Source of the DNA: Ichthyophis bannanicus
Taxonomy: Eukaryota; Chordata; Amphibia; Gymnophiona; Ichthyophiidae
NCBI GenBank assembly: GCA_033557465.1
Contig: CM066033.1
Span: 905,164,808-905,228,807, forward strand
Length of the DNA stretch: 64,000 nucleotides
Direction: 5' to 3'
The number at the start of each line of letters is the position of its first letter. Within the stretch, counting starts at the first letter, position 1. The position numbers and the translations under genes are program-made. Below, in pieces: positions 62,826-64,000 of the stretch. The notes below the pieces were generated by a model that saw only the letters and a list, made by a program, of their open reading frames with translations, made no database searches and was not told the origin of the DNA.

Positions 62826-64000
62826 AACGAGGCTGAGAGGATTGTTGGCCAGTATTTGTGGAAAATCTGGACTTCTTGTAATAAGGCCTCTTAAAAGACT
62901 TCTTTTTGGCAGGAGTGCAGGTAGACTTAGAAAGTCTATCTAAGGTGGCATTTTCTGCGTCCATTTGAGTGGCCTTAATTTGCCACTCCTCACCAAATAA
63001 GTTCTCACCTGTACAGGGCAGATTCCGTAAGCCATCTAGGACCCAAGGTTCTAGATCAGAAGCCTGGAGCCAAGCAAGACGTCGGGCTGCTATAGCAATG
63101 CCCGAAGCCCTACCAGCACCCTCAAAGGAATCAAAAGCTGCCCTGTTGGAGAACTTTGAAATATCCAAAAGGTGTTTCACTAAGAAAATGAACTCCTCCC
63201 TTTTATCCTCAGGGATTAAGGGGGCAAAATGCCAAACTTTTAGAGCGATTTCACTGAGAAACATGCCCATGTAAAGACTATAGGAATTAATCCTGGCTAT
63301 AAGCATAGTAGCCTGGAAAATTTTCCTGCCAAAAGAGTCTAGAGTCTTACATTCTCGCCCTGGAGGAGTAGAAGAGTGCCTTTTGGTACTCTTTATCTTC
63401 TTCATTGCAGACTTCACCACAATAGAATGGTGAGGCAACTGGGTTTTTTGGAAACCAGGAGAAGGGGGGACAAGGTACATGGTGTCCAACCTGCGAGAAG
63501 AAGGAGACAATGTTAGAGGAGCCTCCCATAAGTCCATCAAGTGTTCTTGAAGGATTTCATGGATAGGCAGGGTGACTGCCTCTTTAGGAGACTTAGAGTA
63601 TCCTAAAATATCCAATTTCTTTGATCTGGGTTCCTTTTCAGAGGATGAAGCAATAGAAAGACCTTTAGCTATTTCTATGATGAAGTCCTGAAAGGACAAA
63701 TCCTCTGGTGGAGACATTCTCCTTTTAGGAGAAGAAGGCTCCTCAGGAAGATCAAGGGAGAACTCATCAGAATCATCAGAGGAGTTAAAATCCTCTGAAG
63801 AAGCAGAGTATCCTTTATGTGCTTCCAACGCACGATACGCATACCGTTCGGTATCGACATCGGGCATACCGGGTATGGGATCGGTACCGGGCAAAAGCCC
63901 GGATCCGGCATGCGGAACCGATCTGCGTTTGGAAGACGATGGCCTCGGTTCCGGTATGGAAGCCATTACCGGAACCGGACCCGGTACCGCTGGCCGCGGT
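62734..64000 (-). CDS. DIRS-4 gag-like ORF1, C-terminal part (enters from the right edge)
   Basis: The frame is open from the right edge to the stop at 62734-62736. The first ATG in the window is at 63966, but codons before it are also open, and by comparison with DIRS-2 the zinc-motif start lies outside. Visible blocks: EEPSSPKRRMSPPEDLSFQD, LPHHSIVVKSAMKK, LYMGMFLSEIALK, LEPWVLDGLRNLPCTGENLF and a Lys/Gln/Pro-rich end. The C-terminus overlaps the RT frame. Confidence 0.85.
   Translation of the reverse strand, partial: PRPAVPGPVPVMASIPEPRPSSSKRRSVPHAGSGLLPGTDPIPGMPDVDTERYAYRALEAHKGYSASSEDFNSSDDSDEFSLDLPEEPSSPKRRMSPPEDLSFQDFIIEIAKGLSIASSSEKEPRSKKLDILGYSKSPKEAVTLPIHEILQEHLMDLWEAPLTLSPSSRRLDTMYLVPPSPGFQKTQLPHHSIVVKSAMKKIKSTKRHSSTPPGRECKTLDSFGRKIFQATMLIARINSYSLYMGMFLSEIALKVWHFAPLIPEDKREEFIFLVKHLLDISKFSNRAAFDSFEGAGRASGIAIAARRLAWLQASDLEPWVLDGLRNLPCTGENLFGEEWQIKATQMDAENATLDRLSKSTCTPAKKKSFKRPYYKKSRFSTNTGQQSSQPRFAAKRQQPKQARSKPAASATPQQAQPPQGF

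Larger units (their letters stand above)
59313..64000 (-). mobile_element. DIRS-4: best preserved DIRS copy, continues past the right edge
   Basis: The left end GCACAGTTACTTACC at 59313 is confirmed by its copy at 59581-59638. The right end is outside the window. The three genes are open: YR, RT/RNase H and gag. It sits in CR1-g, so it is younger than that piece and than the ERV. Target-side sequence at the left is CTATAAA. Confidence 0.9.

Noticed and set aside
1..64000. CRISPR arrays, bacterial operons, ribosome binding sites, rRNA genes
   Set aside because: The content is vertebrate repeat DNA; no spaced direct-repeat array, operon or rRNA sequence was seen.

Overview
This is a vertebrate genomic window made almost entirely of transposable elements; no host protein-coding gene could be supported. 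The mix is CR1, L2, L1-type, RTE-derived and Penelope-like retroelements, a class-I-like endogenous retrovirus (ERV), solo LTRs, MIR-like SINEs, a Harbinger-type MITE, and above all four or five DIRS tyrosine-recombinase retrotransposons in 42 kb. That load of DIRS points to an amphibian. A caecilian is my best guess, but this is an inference from element types, not from any gene.

Layout. 1-7139: an old CR1 on the minus strand (ORF1 with an SGNH-type esterase domain, ORF2 with an APE endonuclease) is split by two LTRs (1-1115, and 1221-2735 with a perfect 4-bp target duplication) and by a second CR1 (5047-7139). 7140-9040: AT-rich, no gene, one 90-bp tandem repeat. 9048-16785: one L2 copy on the plus strand split by a Penelope-like element (9826-11204) and two CR1 copies. 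16796-17395: a tRNA/MIR-like SINE split by a 394-bp MITE. 19586-21350: an ORF1-only L1-type element. 21426-27226: DIRS-1. 28606-34211: DIRS-2, fused directly to the 5'-truncated DIRS-2' (34212-36733). 36734-58668: an ERV on the plus strand with LTR remnant, gag, pro, pol and a partial env, opened by an ORF1-only L1 (39448-41366), an L2 (44726-53993) that itself holds DIRS-3 (46174-53718), which itself holds a CR1 (46882-48646), then a solo LTR (54391-55660) and a CR1 of another subfamily (about 55860-57305). 58669-59312: a CR1 piece cut by DIRS-4 (59313 to the right edge), the best preserved DIRS copy.

How the parts work. Every DIRS copy lies on the minus strand and reads gag, then RT/RNase H, then tyrosine recombinase (YR). 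Near its left end each carries an internal complementary region joining copies of both termini, which lets the exact ends be called. The clean DIRS-3 insertion inside L2 shows no target duplication and a shared GAA trinucleotide at target, circle junction and both ends, as expected for recombinase-mediated insertion of a circle.

Most unusual signals: (1) a family of long LTRs whose coding strand is open, in the same phase, from LTR nucleotide 1 for 335-341 codons, with no ATG until far into the frame and a shared acidic/Cys C-terminus, which looks like a 3' gene running into the LTR; (2) perfect palindromes just inside each DIRS left terminus that differ between copies by paired changes; (3) two ORF1-only L1-type elements with tandem GC-rich 5' repeats, analogous to mammalian HAL1; (4) the DIRS-2/DIRS-2' end-to-interior fusion.
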